Shown here in pieces: positions 1-8,625 of a stretch of DNA of 64,000 nt. The DNA is from Cryobacterium tepidiphilum (GTDB taxonomy: Bacteria; Actinomycetota; Actinomycetes; Actinomycetales; Microbacteriaceae): contig NZ_RDSR01000004.1 of NCBI RefSeq assembly GCF_003716325.1, positions 1-64,000 on the forward strand. The letters run 5' to 3'. Under the pieces are notes generated by a model. The model made no database searches, was not told the origin of the DNA, and saw only the letters and a list, made by a program, of their open reading frames with translations. The position numbers and the translations under genes are program-made. Position 1 is the first letter of the stretch. The number at the start of each line of letters is the position of its first letter.

Positions 1-1290
1 GACTTCGTTGTCTTCGATGTTGGTGTTCGTCGAGTCGTCGTGGTTGAAGGAGTCCTCGTTGAAGGAGTCGTCCAGGGCCACGTCGACATCGGAGTCCACG
101 TCCGTCGAGTTGTCGGAGTTGTCCGAGTTGTCGGAGTTGTCCGAGTTGTCGGAGTTGTCCGAGCTGTCGTTGAGCGAGTCGTCGACGTCCACATCCACCG
201 AGTTGTCGGAGTTGTCGGAGTTGTCCGAGTTGTCCGAGCTGTCGTTGAAGGAGTCCTCCACGTCCGCGTCCAGCGAGTTGTCGACCGAGTTGTCCGAGTT
301 GTCCGAGTTGTCGGAGTTGTCCGAGTTGTCGGAGTTGTCGTTCAAGGAGTCGTCAAGCTCGACGTTGGTCGAGTTGTCCGAGTTGTCCGAGTTGTCGGAG
401 TTGTCCGAGTTGTCGGAGTTGTCGGAGTTGTCCGAGTTGTCGTTCAGCGAGTCTTCCAGTTCGACGTTCGTCGAGTTGTCGGAGTTGTCGTTCAGCGAGT
501 CGTCCAGATCGATGTTCGTCGAGTTGTCGGAGTTGTCGTTGTTCGAGTCGTTCGTCGAGTTGTCGGAACTGTCGTTGAACGAGTCGGCCAGGTCGATGTT
601 CACGTCGCTCACCGTGCCGCCGACCGCGATGTTCGCGTCGTCGCCGGCGCTGACATTGGTCGAGTTGTCGGTCGAGTTGTCGACATCCGCGTCGTCGCCG
701 GCTGCCACGGCGTGGTCACCGCTCGCAATCACCGCTTCGTTGTCGAACAGCTGCGACACGTCTCCGTCGGCCCAGATGTTCTGGTTGACGGACTGGTCGG
801 TGATCGTGTCGCGGTCGTCGACCGTCGACGTGTAGGAGTAGTTGTTGACGATGTGCATCAACTGCTGCACCGCGTGGCCGTGGTCACTGTCGGATCCGCC
901 GCCGGAGCCGCCGCCGTCCGAGCCGGAGTCATCGCTGCCGGAGTCCGAGCCGCCGCCGGAGCCGCCGGAACCCCAGTCGCCACCGGAGTCACCGCCGGAG
1001 TCGCCACCGGAGTCACCGCCGCCGGAGTCGCCACCCATCATTCCGAGCGAAGCGTTGTTGCCACCGGTGTGGTACTCGCGGTCGAAGGAGGAGTCGATGT
1101 CGGCGTCGACGTCGACGGGGGCGTAGTCGAGGACCACAGGCATGACGGCGTCGATGTCGTCGGCACTGATGTCGCCGAGGCCGGCGTGGTCGAGAGCCTT
1201 GGCCGGGTCTTCGCGGAACGCGTCAGCGGCTTCCGGATCCCTGAGCAGATTCATGATGAAGTCGAGGAGCATGGAGGTGAGTGTGGGCAT
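1..1290 (-). CDS. IniB-like protein with Asn-Ser-Asp repeat tail (partial, C-terminus off the window)
   Basis: The frame is open from an ATG at 1290 to base 1 (430 codons) with no stop, so the C-terminus is missing. AGGGAA lies about 8 bases before the ATG. Residues 1-70 resemble the IniB N-terminal domain: a helical stretch beginning MPTLTSMLLDFIMNLLRDPE, then an Asp/Ala-rich part. Residues about 85-130 are Gly/Ser/Asp-rich. From about residue 190 the chain becomes an acidic low-complexity array of (N)SDN units broken by LDDSFND-type blocks. In mycobacteria iniB heads the isoniazid-induced iniBAC operon with dynamin-like IniA and IniC. Such genes could lie beyond the left edge, but this is inference. 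No signal peptide is seen. The function is unknown; a cell-envelope stress role is suggested only by family and by the neighbouring regulator and Hsp70. Confidence 0.8.
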   Translation of the reverse strand, partial: MPTLTSMLLDFIMNLLRDPEAADAFREDPAKALDHAGLGDISADDIDAVMPVVLDYAPVDVDADIDSSFDREYHTGGNNASLGMMGGDSGGGDSGGDSGGDSGGDWGSGGSGGGSDSGSDDSGSDGGGSGGGSDSDHGHAVQQLMHIVNNYSYTSTVDDRDTITDQSVNQNIWADGDVSQLFDNEAVIASGDHAVAAGDDADVDNSTDNSTNVSAGDDANIAVGGTVSDVNIDLADSFNDSSDNSTNDSNNDNSDNSTNIDLDDSLNDNSDNSTNVELEDSLNDNSDNSDNSDNSDNSDNSDNSDNSTNVELDDSLNDNSDNSDNSDNSDNSDNSVDNSLDADVEDSFNDSSDNSDNSDNSDNSVDVDVDDSLNDSSDNSDNSDNSDNSDNSDNSTDVDSDVDVALDDSFNEDSFNHDDSTNTNIEDNEV

Positions 1291-1388
1291 GATCGGGTTC
1301 CCTCAATCTGTGTTGACATCCACCGGGCGACCTGCCCGGCTTGCGATAAACGTACGGCCGGTGTGCAGCGTGCGGCATCCGGGATTGT

Positions 1389-1413
1389 CCCCCTAATGGC
1401 GGACCCCCAATGG
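1389..1413. promoter_or_regulatory. Putative operator: paired CCCCC(T/A)AATGG boxes upstream of the IniB-like gene
   Basis: Between the LuxR-type gene and the IniB-like gene lie CCCCCTAATGG (1389-1399) and CCCCCAATGG (1404-1413), starting 15 bp apart. The second box extends into CCCCCAATGGGGG, itself a near-perfect inverted repeat. They are about 100-125 bp upstream of the IniB-like start codon. The spacing of one and a half helical turns and the adjacent LuxR-type gene make it reasonable to infer that this regulator binds here. No binding data exist for this sequence. Confidence 0.4.
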
Positions 1414-1458
1414 GGGGGTTCCGTCCAGCGGGATTGGGGAGATGGGACGGTGGACCGA

Positions 1459-3549
1459 TCAGTCCTGATTGTCGCCGTCCAGCACGACGCGCAGCCGGGT
1501 CATGAGGTCGGATCGGGTCGTGGCACCCACGCGGCGACGAATGCGCGCGATGTGGTGCTCCGCGGTGCGGGGGGAGATGAAGATCGTCTCCCCGATCTCG
1601 CGGTAGGTCTTGCCCTCGAGCACAAGGCGCGCCACTTCCCGCTCACGCGGGCTGAGACCGGTGGCATCCGCTGGTCGGGGCGCCGGCGGCGCGCTCGACG
1701 TGGTCGGTGCGTCGTGCGGCCCGTCCATCCGTACCAGCGCCGTCGCGGGGTGCAGGTCCCGGGCACAGGACAGGAGTCGGGCCATGTCGCGGCGGTCTTC
1801 GGCATGGGCGGCCGCGTGCCCCGCGAGGCGGGAGCCGTCCCAGGTCAGACCGACCGACGCCAATTCCCGCGCCGCGGACTCGACGGCCGCGGCATCGACG
1901 GTGCCGGCGAGCACCGACATCCAGCACCGCCCGGCGGCGGAGAAGGCCGAGGCCATGCGACTGCCGGCAGCGGCATGGACGAGAGCGGTCGCGTGCGGTG
2001 CGATCTCACGCGGGCGATCGGTGAGGATGGCCGCCTGGACCGCACACCACCGGAGGGGAACCGACCACAGGGGCGGCTCCCCGAGTCGCGTGAGCAGCGA
2101 CCAGGCCTCGGCAAGGTGGGGTGCCAGACGGCTCGACTCCCTCAGCCTCGCAGAGGTCACCAGTAGCTCTCCGAGCGGAAGGAGGCAGTACAGGTCGACC
2201 GAGACGTGCAGCAGCCGCTCCCGGGCTTGTTTCCACGCGCGCACCAAGGCCGGACGGTCGTCGGTTCGCCGCGCCAGCCCGGCGTCGAGGGCGTGCAGCA
2301 GCAGTTCATCGCGCGGGGCAAGGGGCACTCCGGCTTCGAGTGCGTGGCTGCGAGCGTCACGTGCGGGCTCGGGTTGGTCCAACTGCATCAGGGTCCACCC
2401 GCGTAGCAGGGAGAGTCGCGGGAGCGCCGCCGGACCGCCCTGGTTCGCCGCGATCGCCGCGTCGAGCACGGAGAGGCTGACGTCGAGCTCCCCGCTGTGC
2501 AGGGCGACGAGCGCCGCAAGGGCAGCCGGCGTGTCGGGCAGCGGGGCGGTGGTGACACCAGATGCCGTGAGAGCGTCGGACGCGCGGATGAGAGCAGGCA
2601 GCGCGTGAAATGGCCGCGCCTCAAGGGAGTGCGTGATCCCCTGCCCCATCAGGTCGGCGGCGGCGGCGAGGAGCGATGGGCAATCGCCGGTGGTCGCCGA
2701 GGCGGACATCTCCGCGGCACCTGCGCGGTCACCGATACCGATCATGGCGACGGTGGCGAGAGGGGCCGACAAGCCCGCGGCGCCGGAACCCGGCCACCGG
2801 TAGGCCTCGACGCCCCGGTGGAGCATGCCGCGCCTGGCCCAGACGGATGCTGCCACGTTCGTGGCCCGCCGGAGGTCGGGTGCGTTCTCCTGCGCGAAGA
2901 GGTCGTCCAGGATGCGGGCGGCGGCGTCGAGATCGCCCGTCGCGGCGGCTGCCTGCGCGCGGCGGGCCGCCAGATTCCACTCGTCGGCGCCCGCGCCCTG
3001 CGCCTCGTCATACAGCGCGCGTGCGAGCGCAGGACGGTCGGCCAGTGCCTTGTCGCCGGCGCGCTCGAGCGCATGCGCCACCCGGGCATCCCTGAATCCG
3101 CTCCGGGCCAGTTGACGGGCAACCGCATCCAGCGGATGGCCGCCCTCCTGCAATCCGTCGACGAGCTTGCGCTGAAGAGCACGGATGCGGTGCGCGGGCG
3201 TTGCCGCCAGGAGCGACTGGGCCACCGAGGCGGGGATGTTGCCGTCTGCGTCCAAGTAGCCGCCCTCCTCGGCTTCGCTGATGAGGTCGTCGATGTCCCA
3301 CCCGGGCGGGAGTGGCGGCGAAAGCGGACCCGCGAAGTCGAAGCCCACGGCGTAAGCGAGGAGGAACGCCCGCAGCTCCTGACCGATCTGGCCGAGCTGC
3401 CGGTCGGGCGATCCGTCGCGGGCACCCGGGTGCAGGTCGGGAGTGGCGGCGAGGAACCGGGCGTCGGGAGCCGCGGTGATGTCGGTCACCCGGCCGCGGA
3501 GCCCGGCGCCAGGACGCGGCGCATCTTCGCTCCGTATCGGCTCGCGCAC
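1459..3549 (-). CDS. Large LuxR-family transcriptional regulator
   Basis: This is a 696-residue protein whose last 65 residues form a LuxR/GerE helix-turn-helix, with the core LSPREREVARLVLEGKTYRE followed by ISPRTAEHHIARI. Residues about 100-600 are Ala/Leu-rich and look like helical TPR-type repeats. I see no Walker A motif, so it is not a typical LAL/MalT ATPase. The frame continues upstream into the Hsp70 gene, but the GTG at 3549 is preceded by GGAAGGG at a 7-base gap and follows the Hsp70 stop by 4 bases, so I chose it. Co-transcription with the Hsp70 gene is likely, and the IniB-like gene follows. The signal sensed is unknown. Confidence 0.85.
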   Translation of the reverse strand: MREPIRSEDAPRPGAGLRGRVTDITAAPDARFLAATPDLHPGARDGSPDRQLGQIGQELRAFLLAYAVGFDFAGPLSPPLPPGWDIDDLISEAEEGGYLDADGNIPASVAQSLLAATPAHRIRALQRKLVDGLQEGGHPLDAVARQLARSGFRDARVAHALERAGDKALADRPALARALYDEAQGAGADEWNLAARRAQAAAATGDLDAAARILDDLFAQENAPDLRRATNVAASVWARRGMLHRGVEAYRWPGSGAAGLSAPLATVAMIGIGDRAGAAEMSASATTGDCPSLLAAAADLMGQGITHSLEARPFHALPALIRASDALTASGVTTAPLPDTPAALAALVALHSGELDVSLSVLDAAIAANQGGPAALPRLSLLRGWTLMQLDQPEPARDARSHALEAGVPLAPRDELLLHALDAGLARRTDDRPALVRAWKQARERLLHVSVDLYCLLPLGELLVTSARLRESSRLAPHLAEAWSLLTRLGEPPLWSVPLRWCAVQAAILTDRPREIAPHATALVHAAAGSRMASAFSAAGRCWMSVLAGTVDAAAVESAARELASVGLTWDGSRLAGHAAAHAEDRRDMARLLSCARDLHPATALVRMDGPHDAPTTSSAPPAPRPADATGLSPREREVARLVLEGKTYREIGETIFISPRTAEHHIARIRRRVGATTRSDLMTRLRVVLDGDNQD

Positions 3550-3553
3550 CGGA

Positions 3554-5530
3554 CTACCCTTCCGCTGCCGGTTGCATTGCCGCTGCCGGTTGCATTGCCG
3601 GGTCCGCCGGGTCGGCGGCACCGGGTTCGGCAGGTTCGGCGGGAGGGTCGGTTTCGGCCGGGCCGGGGTCGACCGGGTCGGCCGTCGGGGTCGGCGTCGG
3701 AGTCGGCGTCTCAGTCTCTGTCGGCGTCGGAGTTGGGGTGGGTGTCGGCGTCTCAGTCGGCGTCTCAGTCGGCGTCGGTGTCGGCGTCGGAGTGGGGGTT
3801 GGCGTCGGGGTTGGTGTTGGTGTCGGTGTTGGTGTCGAAGTGGGAGTCGGGGGCGGTGTGTGGGTCGGGGTTGGCGTGGGCGTAGCACTCGGACGCGTTG
3901 TCGGCTCGGGCGTTTCCGGCGGACGGGAGGTCGGACGAGGCGATCCGGTACTAGGCCGGGGCTGGGCGTCGGATCCGCTGCGTGGGCTGACGTCTGACAC
4001 GTTCTCGACCGACAGCGGCGGACTCACGTACTCGTCGTCCTGGGTACCGGGTGCGGCATACAGGTCCGGGCTCGGCGACGGCACCGGTTCCTCGGGTGCC
4101 GGGGCGGGAGCCGGCTTCGGCTTGGCGGTCGATGTGCCGGGAGCCGCGGCGAGGGCGGCACCCGGGTCCGACACGCTGTGGTCGGGTGACGGGCCGGCGG
4201 GGGCATCCGTTGTCTGCGGCGAACTCTGTTTCGTGCCCGCGCTCGCGTCGGCACTCAGCAGGGTGATGCCGGCGAAATGGGAGGCGGTGCCGGTGGCCAC
4301 CATCAACGACGCAACGACGGCGGCGACTGTCGCGACCCGCACCGCCGTGCGGTGGCCGGGTCGCACGACCCTGGCCGGCTTCAGCGCCGACTCCCCGGCT
4401 GCCGGGACGCCGGCGAGCGCCGCCGGCTCGGGCACGGGATGCTGTTCCGCGAAAGCCGCAGCAGCGGCGAAGGCGGCTCCGAGACAGATCGAGGCTTTGG
4501 GGTCGGTGTCGATCGCGATGGGCCGGGCCAACTCGCCGGAGAGCATCTGGGCGATCAGAGGTACGCGGGACGACCCGCCCACCAGGAGGATGGCGTCCAG
4601 GTCGTCGATGTCGCAGCCTGCCGTGTGCACCGAGTGCCGGAGCGCGGTGATGGTCTCGCCGACGGGCCCCTCGATCATGCCCTCGAACTCGGAGCGCACC
4701 AGGCGCACCTGGGATTGCGCGCCGGGCAGGAGCACGGGAATGGAGGCTTCGGAGTCGTAGGAGAGTGCTTCTTTCGCCTCCACGCACTCCCGGCGCACTC
4801 GTGCGAGGGCGGCGAGAACGTCGGGATCGGTGAGGTCGAGGTTGCGGAGGGGCTCGCCGACGCTGGCCACGACATGTTCGAACACCGCCTGGTCGAAGTC
4901 GGCGCCGCCCAGCCGCTCGATGCCCTCTGGCTCCCCGAGCACGGTGAAGCTCTCTGACGACTGCTTACGGACGATCGCGACATCGAATGTTCCGCCGCCG
5001 AAGTCGTAGACGGCGATCGTGCTGCCGACCTCAAGCCGTTCCTGCGAGGCGTACTGAAGGGCCGCCGCCTCGGGTTCGCTGAGGAGTGTGGCGTCGGCGA
5101 GCCCCTCCTGGCCGAGCGCCTCGCGAACGAGCCTGATCTTGTATTCGCCCCAGCTCGCCGGCCGGGTGAGAATGACGGCATCGGGCTCCGCGCCCTCCCG
5201 TTCGGCCGCACGATCCGCCACCCATCGGGCCATGCGCGCGTACAGCGTCTCAGGCGCGAGGGCGCGGTCCCCCACGATTATCGGCACGCTGTCGCCGATG
5301 CGGCGCTTGAACTCACGCACCACGAGATCGGGTCGATCGAGCCCGCGCCTCTCCGCCGCCTCGCCGACCAGCACCTGTCCGTCCTCGCCGAAGTAGAGGA
5401 CGGAGGGCACAGCGGCGTTCCGCGACCCGAGGGTCAGTGCCTGCGACCTGGACTGCCCGGGGTCGCCGACGTGGCCCACGGCCGCTGCCGTGAAACTCGT
5501 TCCGATGTCAATGCCAAGGACGTACGCCAT
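3554..5530 (-). CDS. Membrane-anchored Hsp70-family protein with Pro-Thr repeat tail
   Basis: The 658-residue product starts with an actin-like ATPase domain (about 1-370). It has phosphate-1 DIGTSFTAAA, phosphate-2 YDFGGGTFDVAI and the adenosine motif LLVGGSSRVPLIAQML. There is no canonical peptide-binding domain. Instead a hydrophobic segment (about residues 395-420) is followed by a Ser/Pro linker, a long Pro-Thr repeat and an Ala/Glu-Pro tail. The likely topology is a cytoplasmic ATPase with an extracytoplasmic PT-rich stalk. The ATG at 5530 has AAGGAA six bases upstream; an in-frame ATG at 5554 lacks a good site. It is followed after 4 bases by the LuxR-type gene. Such Hsp70-like proteins sit beside iniB-like genes in Actinobacteria. 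The client or partner is unknown. Confidence 0.85.
   Translation of the reverse strand: MAYVLGIDIGTSFTAAAVGHVGDPGQSRSQALTLGSRNAAVPSVLYFGEDGQVLVGEAAERRGLDRPDLVVREFKRRIGDSVPIIVGDRALAPETLYARMARWVADRAAEREGAEPDAVILTRPASWGEYKIRLVREALGQEGLADATLLSEPEAAALQYASQERLEVGSTIAVYDFGGGTFDVAIVRKQSSESFTVLGEPEGIERLGGADFDQAVFEHVVASVGEPLRNLDLTDPDVLAALARVRRECVEAKEALSYDSEASIPVLLPGAQSQVRLVRSEFEGMIEGPVGETITALRHSVHTAGCDIDDLDAILLVGGSSRVPLIAQMLSGELARPIAIDTDPKASICLGAAFAAAAAFAEQHPVPEPAALAGVPAAGESALKPARVVRPGHRTAVRVATVAAVVASLMVATGTASHFAGITLLSADASAGTKQSSPQTTDAPAGPSPDHSVSDPGAALAAAPGTSTAKPKPAPAPAPEEPVPSPSPDLYAAPGTQDDEYVSPPLSVENVSDVSPRSGSDAQPRPSTGSPRPTSRPPETPEPTTRPSATPTPTPTHTPPPTPTSTPTPTPTPTPTPTPTPTPTPTPTETPTETPTPTPTPTPTETETPTPTPTPTADPVDPGPAETDPPAEPAEPGAADPADPAMQPAAAMQPAAEG
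3681..3893 (-). repeat. Pro-Thr coding repeat (GTCGG-type low-complexity DNA)
   Basis: About 210 bp inside the Hsp70 gene consist of CCN-ACN codon pairs (plus-strand GTCGGNGT units), interrupted by Glu-Thr and Ser-Thr. In protein terms this is roughly 35 PT dipeptides, an extended, probably wall-spanning stalk. The tandem DNA structure makes it prone to length variation by slippage. Boundaries are approximate. Confidence 0.85.
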
Positions 5531-5744
5531 TGTTTCCTTCAAATGAGCAATCATCAGGATTGCCCACTCAGGCTAACACCGGAGTGCCCGCATGTGCCAC
5601 CTCTTCGGGGGCCGTGATGACCAGAATTGCAGATCGTGCGCTCCACGTCGACCCATCGCCCGTCGCCCGCAGCCGCAACCCGTCAACTAACGTCTTCTGT
5701 GGGGCTATGACACCAGCGAGCAGAGTCCCAGGAAAGGCTGGCGG

Positions 5745-6530
5745 ATGCTGCTCTCCCCCGCACCCGACCCCCGCGTCATCCACGCCGCAGACGGTGTCGA
5801 CCTCGCCACCTACGAGTTCGGTAACGCCGGCGCCCCGCCCGTGCTCGCCGTTCACGGATTCGCGTCAAGCGCATCCGCCAATTGGCTCGACACCGGATGG
5901 GTCCGGGATGTGACACGTGCGGGCTTCCGCGTGATCGGCTACGACCAGCGCGGGCACGGCGCCAGCGGCAAGCCGCATTCACCCTCGGCATACTCCGTCG
6001 AGATCCTCGCAGCGGATGTCGACGCGGTGCTGCACGCGTATTGTGTGGACCGCGTCGCCTACCTCGGTTACTCGCTCGGCGCCCGCGTGGGCTGGCAGGC
6101 GGCGCACATCTGGCCGCGGCGCATCACTCGGGCGGTTCTCGGTGGCATCCCCAGTGGCGACCCACTTCGCCGGTTCCGGCTCGACTCGGCCCGCGACTTC
6201 ATCGCCCACGGCGCCGTGGTCTCCGACCGGCTCACGTCGACATATCTCGACATGGCAGGGCGGATCCCCGGGAACGACCTCGAAGCGCTCGTCGCCCTGG
6301 TCGAGGGCATGCGCGGCGGCACGGAGCCGAGCGCACTGAACGCACCGGCACAGCCGGTGCTCTTCGCCACCGGCAGCGAGGATCGGATCTTGCCGGCCTC
6401 TCAGGAACTCGCAGGGATCGCACCGCGCGGCAGGTTCTTCGAGATTCCCGGGCGCAACCATTTCAACGCGCCGACGGCCCGCCCGTTCCGCTCTGCGGCG
6501 ATCGCATTCTTGGCTGAGCAGAACGCGTAG
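5745..6530 (+). CDS. Alpha/beta-fold hydrolase
   Basis: This 261-residue cytoplasmic protein has the alpha/beta-hydrolase pattern. The oxyanion strand is VLAVHGFASS, the nucleophile elbow GYSLGAR (Ser near residue 112), a late acid is in GSEDRI and the catalytic His in GRNHFNAP. The ATG at 5745 is preceded by GGAAAGG. It stands alone on the plus strand, divergent from the Hsp70 gene (about 215 bp apart) and convergent with the CapA operon, whose last stop is 3 bp away. The substrate cannot be told from sequence; esterase, lipase or haloperoxidase-like activity are all possible. Confidence 0.85.
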   Translation: MLLSPAPDPRVIHAADGVDLATYEFGNAGAPPVLAVHGFASSASANWLDTGWVRDVTRAGFRVIGYDQRGHGASGKPHSPSAYSVEILAADVDAVLHAYCVDRVAYLGYSLGARVGWQAAHIWPRRITRAVLGGIPSGDPLRRFRLDSARDFIAHGAVVSDRLTSTYLDMAGRIPGNDLEALVALVEGMRGGTEPSALNAPAQPVLFATGSEDRILPASQELAGIAPRGRFFEIPGRNHFNAPTARPFRSAAIAFLAEQNA

Positions 6531-6533
6531 TCG

Positions 6534-7499
6534 CTACTCCGGGAGGAGTATCGGCAGGGCCGCTCGCGCCATGTCGCCATGCGAGTGGGCGATGCCTGGA
6601 ACGACGATGAGCCTCCAGTTGAAGGTGGCCGATTCTCCCGCGTACTCGCGCGCCGTGCGGTAGAAGTTGAGGCCGCGCGCGAGGCGATCCGTTCCCTGCT
6701 GGTCGGTGTGCCGATCACGTTGCAGCGAGGAATCGTGGGGATCGATGTCGTCGGCACCGAGCAGGATCACGAGCTGTCGTTTGAACGCCTCCTTCATGTC
6801 GTCCGCCCGCACCGGTGCCCCCTTCATCCCATAGGGAAACCGGACCGACTCGTCGAGGACGGTGTACCAGCCGGCGTTGGCGGCGACCGCGATCGTCGCC
6901 TTGGTTTCAGGCATGAACTCCATGAACCGGTGCACGAACTGCGCGCCGGCGGAGTGCCCGAAGAGCTCGTAACCGGTGGCACTGCTGTGGGTTTCGGCCA
7001 CAACGGAGGCGAACAACGACTCGATCATGTTGAAGCTCCACTCCGCCTGCGGCTGCAGATGGCCGTCCTCGTCGATGATGCTTCCGAGGTTGTAGGAGGA
7101 GACACCCGGGTAGTCGTCCTCGGAGAACTCCGGAACGAGAAGCAGTGTGTTCCGGTTCTTGAGCAGCGGCACCCAATCGGCGCGATAGTCCTCGCCGTCG
7201 CGCTGGGTTCCCGTCATCACGATCAGAATGCGCGCGTTCGCCAGGTCGGCCGGGGCGTTGTACCAAACGTGAAGAGGACGCCCGGCCAGCTTCCCCGCGC
7301 CTTCAAACGTGAAGTCGCCGTTCCCGGTCCGCGTGATCGACTTCTGCGCGATGTGTGTCGGTGGTGATGCGGACATGGCGGGACTTCTTCCGTTGTCAGT
7401 GCCTGCAGAACGTGGTGGGGAGCCGACGGTGCACCCCGAGAGGGCGAGGGCCGCTGCAGTGATCGCGATGGTCGCGGGGACGAGGAGCCGCCTGCGCAC
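6534..7499 (-). CDS. Lipoprotein alpha/beta hydrolase (last gene of the P-loop/ABC/CapA operon)
   Basis: The 321-residue product begins with VRRRLLVPATIAI and a lipobox LALSGC (Cys 23), so it should be lipid-anchored outside the membrane. The hydrolase fold shows the nucleophile elbow GHSAGAQ, an acid around LLGADDID and a His in PGIAHSHGD. It is a clear paralogue of the hydrolase encoded at 8622-9458: both share (S)(A/G)GAQF(V/A)HRF, a Tyr-rich block ending FPYG and a PG(I/T)AHS motif. The GTG at 7499 begins one base after the CapA stop, so translation is probably coupled; I see no strong Shine-Dalgarno site. The reaction is unknown. Position suggests it acts on the product that CapA and the exporter handle. 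Confidence 0.8.
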   Translation of the reverse strand: MRRRLLVPATIAITAAALALSGCTVGSPPRSAGTDNGRSPAMSASPPTHIAQKSITRTGNGDFTFEGAGKLAGRPLHVWYNAPADLANARILIVMTGTQRDGEDYRADWVPLLKNRNTLLLVPEFSEDDYPGVSSYNLGSIIDEDGHLQPQAEWSFNMIESLFASVVAETHSSATGYELFGHSAGAQFVHRFMEFMPETKATIAVAANAGWYTVLDESVRFPYGMKGAPVRADDMKEAFKRQLVILLGADDIDPHDSSLQRDRHTDQQGTDRLARGLNFYRTAREYAGESATFNWRLIVVPGIAHSHGDMARAALPILLPE

Positions 7500-7500
7500 G

Positions 7501-8625
7501 TCAACCGTCGCGTTTCGTGAAACAGTCGCACGGCATCCGCGCCTTGTCGCCCTGGACGAAGAACCCTTGGTTGATGGTCGGCGCGACCACGCGGAGTTTG
7601 TCGGGGCTGCAGGGCACGGGGACATAGTTGGTGATCAGATTGTCGGTGAGAATGCACTGGAGGGTGAGTTGCGTCGGCCCCCGCCGATGGAGCTCCACGC
7701 TGAATACCAGCCCGATTCCCTCCCGGCCGAAGCCCTTGAACCGCCCCGGAGCGCCGAAGACGAAGTTGCCGAGGCTGTAGACCACGGGGACGCCATCGAT
7801 GACGTCCATCGGTCCGTCGATGTGCGGCCCGGTGCCGATGATGAGGTCGTAGCCGGCGTCGACCAGCAGCCTTGCCCAGTAGCGCTGTTGCAGGTTCGTG
7901 TCCGTGTAGTTGTCGCCCCAGTGCACGTAGGCCACGACCCAGTCGGCGCCGGCCGCGCGTGCCAGGTCGTATCCGCGTTGCACGGATTCGGGGCTGAAGA
8001 CCACGGTGCCGGCATGGTCGTCCGCTGCCCTGCTGAGCTGTCCGAAGTTCTCGCCGAGCGCCACGATTCCCACCGTGCCGAGGTCGGAGTGAAGGATCAG
8101 CGGCCTCTCGGCTTCGGCCAGGGTCGCACCCGCGCCGAAGGTGACGACGCCGTTCGCTCGGGCGAATCGCTCGGTGTCCCGCAGGCCGGCCACGCCCATG
8201 TCCATGGCGTGGTTGTTCCCCAGCCCGAAGGCGTCCACTCCCGCCTTCTTCAGCGCGGCGGCTGCGACGGGCTTGGAATTGTACGAGTACGACTTGCCGG
8301 GATCGGCGGGGATAGTCTGCTCGCCGATGGGCGCTTCCGCGTTGGCGACGGTGAAGTCGCCGTCGAGCATGGGAGCCACCTTCGACAGCGTCCAGCCGTA
8401 TCCGTACGCGTTCAGTAACGGCTGTGCACCGTCACCGAGCATGGTGTCGCCGACGAACTGGATACTCCAGGTGTCGTTGGCCCCGATGTCGACGGCGTGG
8501 TCGATGGATTCGACGGCCAAGGTGCTGTGTGCACTGAAATCGATGACCATGGTGGCGACGATCGCCGCCGCCGCGAGTGTGCAGATCGCGATCAGGATGC
8601 GGTCGCGAAGGCGTGCCCTTTTCAT
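7501..8625 (-). CDS. CapA/PgsA-family metallophosphatase-fold protein
   Basis: This is a 374-residue protein with one N-terminal membrane helix (about residues 9-27) and an extracytoplasmic CapA domain. All family landmarks are present: FVGDTMLGDG, NNHAMDMG, VAYVHWGDN, GTGPHIDGPM and VYSLGNFVF. In known systems CapA/PgsA belongs to the membrane complex that makes or moves poly-gamma-glutamate capsule. Here no CapB ligase or CapC is adjacent, so a classical polyglutamate operon is not shown. Its ATG overlaps the stop of the upstream hydrolase by 4 bases, and its stop abuts the downstream lipoprotein gene. The substrate is inferred to be an exported anionic peptide or polymer, with low certainty. 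Confidence 0.85.
   Translation of the reverse strand: MKRARLRDRILIAICTLAAAAIVATMVIDFSAHSTLAVESIDHAVDIGANDTWSIQFVGDTMLGDGAQPLLNAYGYGWTLSKVAPMLDGDFTVANAEAPIGEQTIPADPGKSYSYNSKPVAAAALKKAGVDAFGLGNNHAMDMGVAGLRDTERFARANGVVTFGAGATLAEAERPLILHSDLGTVGIVALGENFGQLSRAADDHAGTVVFSPESVQRGYDLARAAGADWVVAYVHWGDNYTDTNLQQRYWARLLVDAGYDLIIGTGPHIDGPMDVIDGVPVVYSLGNFVFGAPGRFKGFGREGIGLVFSVELHRRGPTQLTLQCILTDNLITNYVPVPCSPDKLRVVAPTINQGFFVQGDKARMPCDCFTKRDG

Noticed and set aside
3..1000. Possible CRISPR array in the repetitive left end.
   Set aside because: The repeats are coding, with a short codon-based period and no unique spacers or cas genes.
1313..1350. TTGACA at 1313 on the plus strand as a promoter.
   Set aside because: There is no -10 hexamer at an acceptable distance and no plus-strand gene downstream.
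40..2166. A 708-codon open frame on the plus strand with VVGVVRVVG repeats, and another at 8-835 rich in ELSELS.
   Set aside because: Both are antisense readings of the NSD-repeat gene and the LuxR gene. The minus-strand frames have domain matches, ribosome sites and normal codon use.
3738..4760. A 340-codon plus-strand frame starting with GVGVGV repeats.
   Set aside because: It is antisense to the Pro-Thr repeat and Hsp70 ATPase domain, which are clearly coding on the minus strand.
7501..8625. Calling the CapA operon a poly-gamma-glutamate capsule locus.
   Set aside because: CapB and CapC are missing, and the flanking exporter and hydrolases are not part of known capsule operons.
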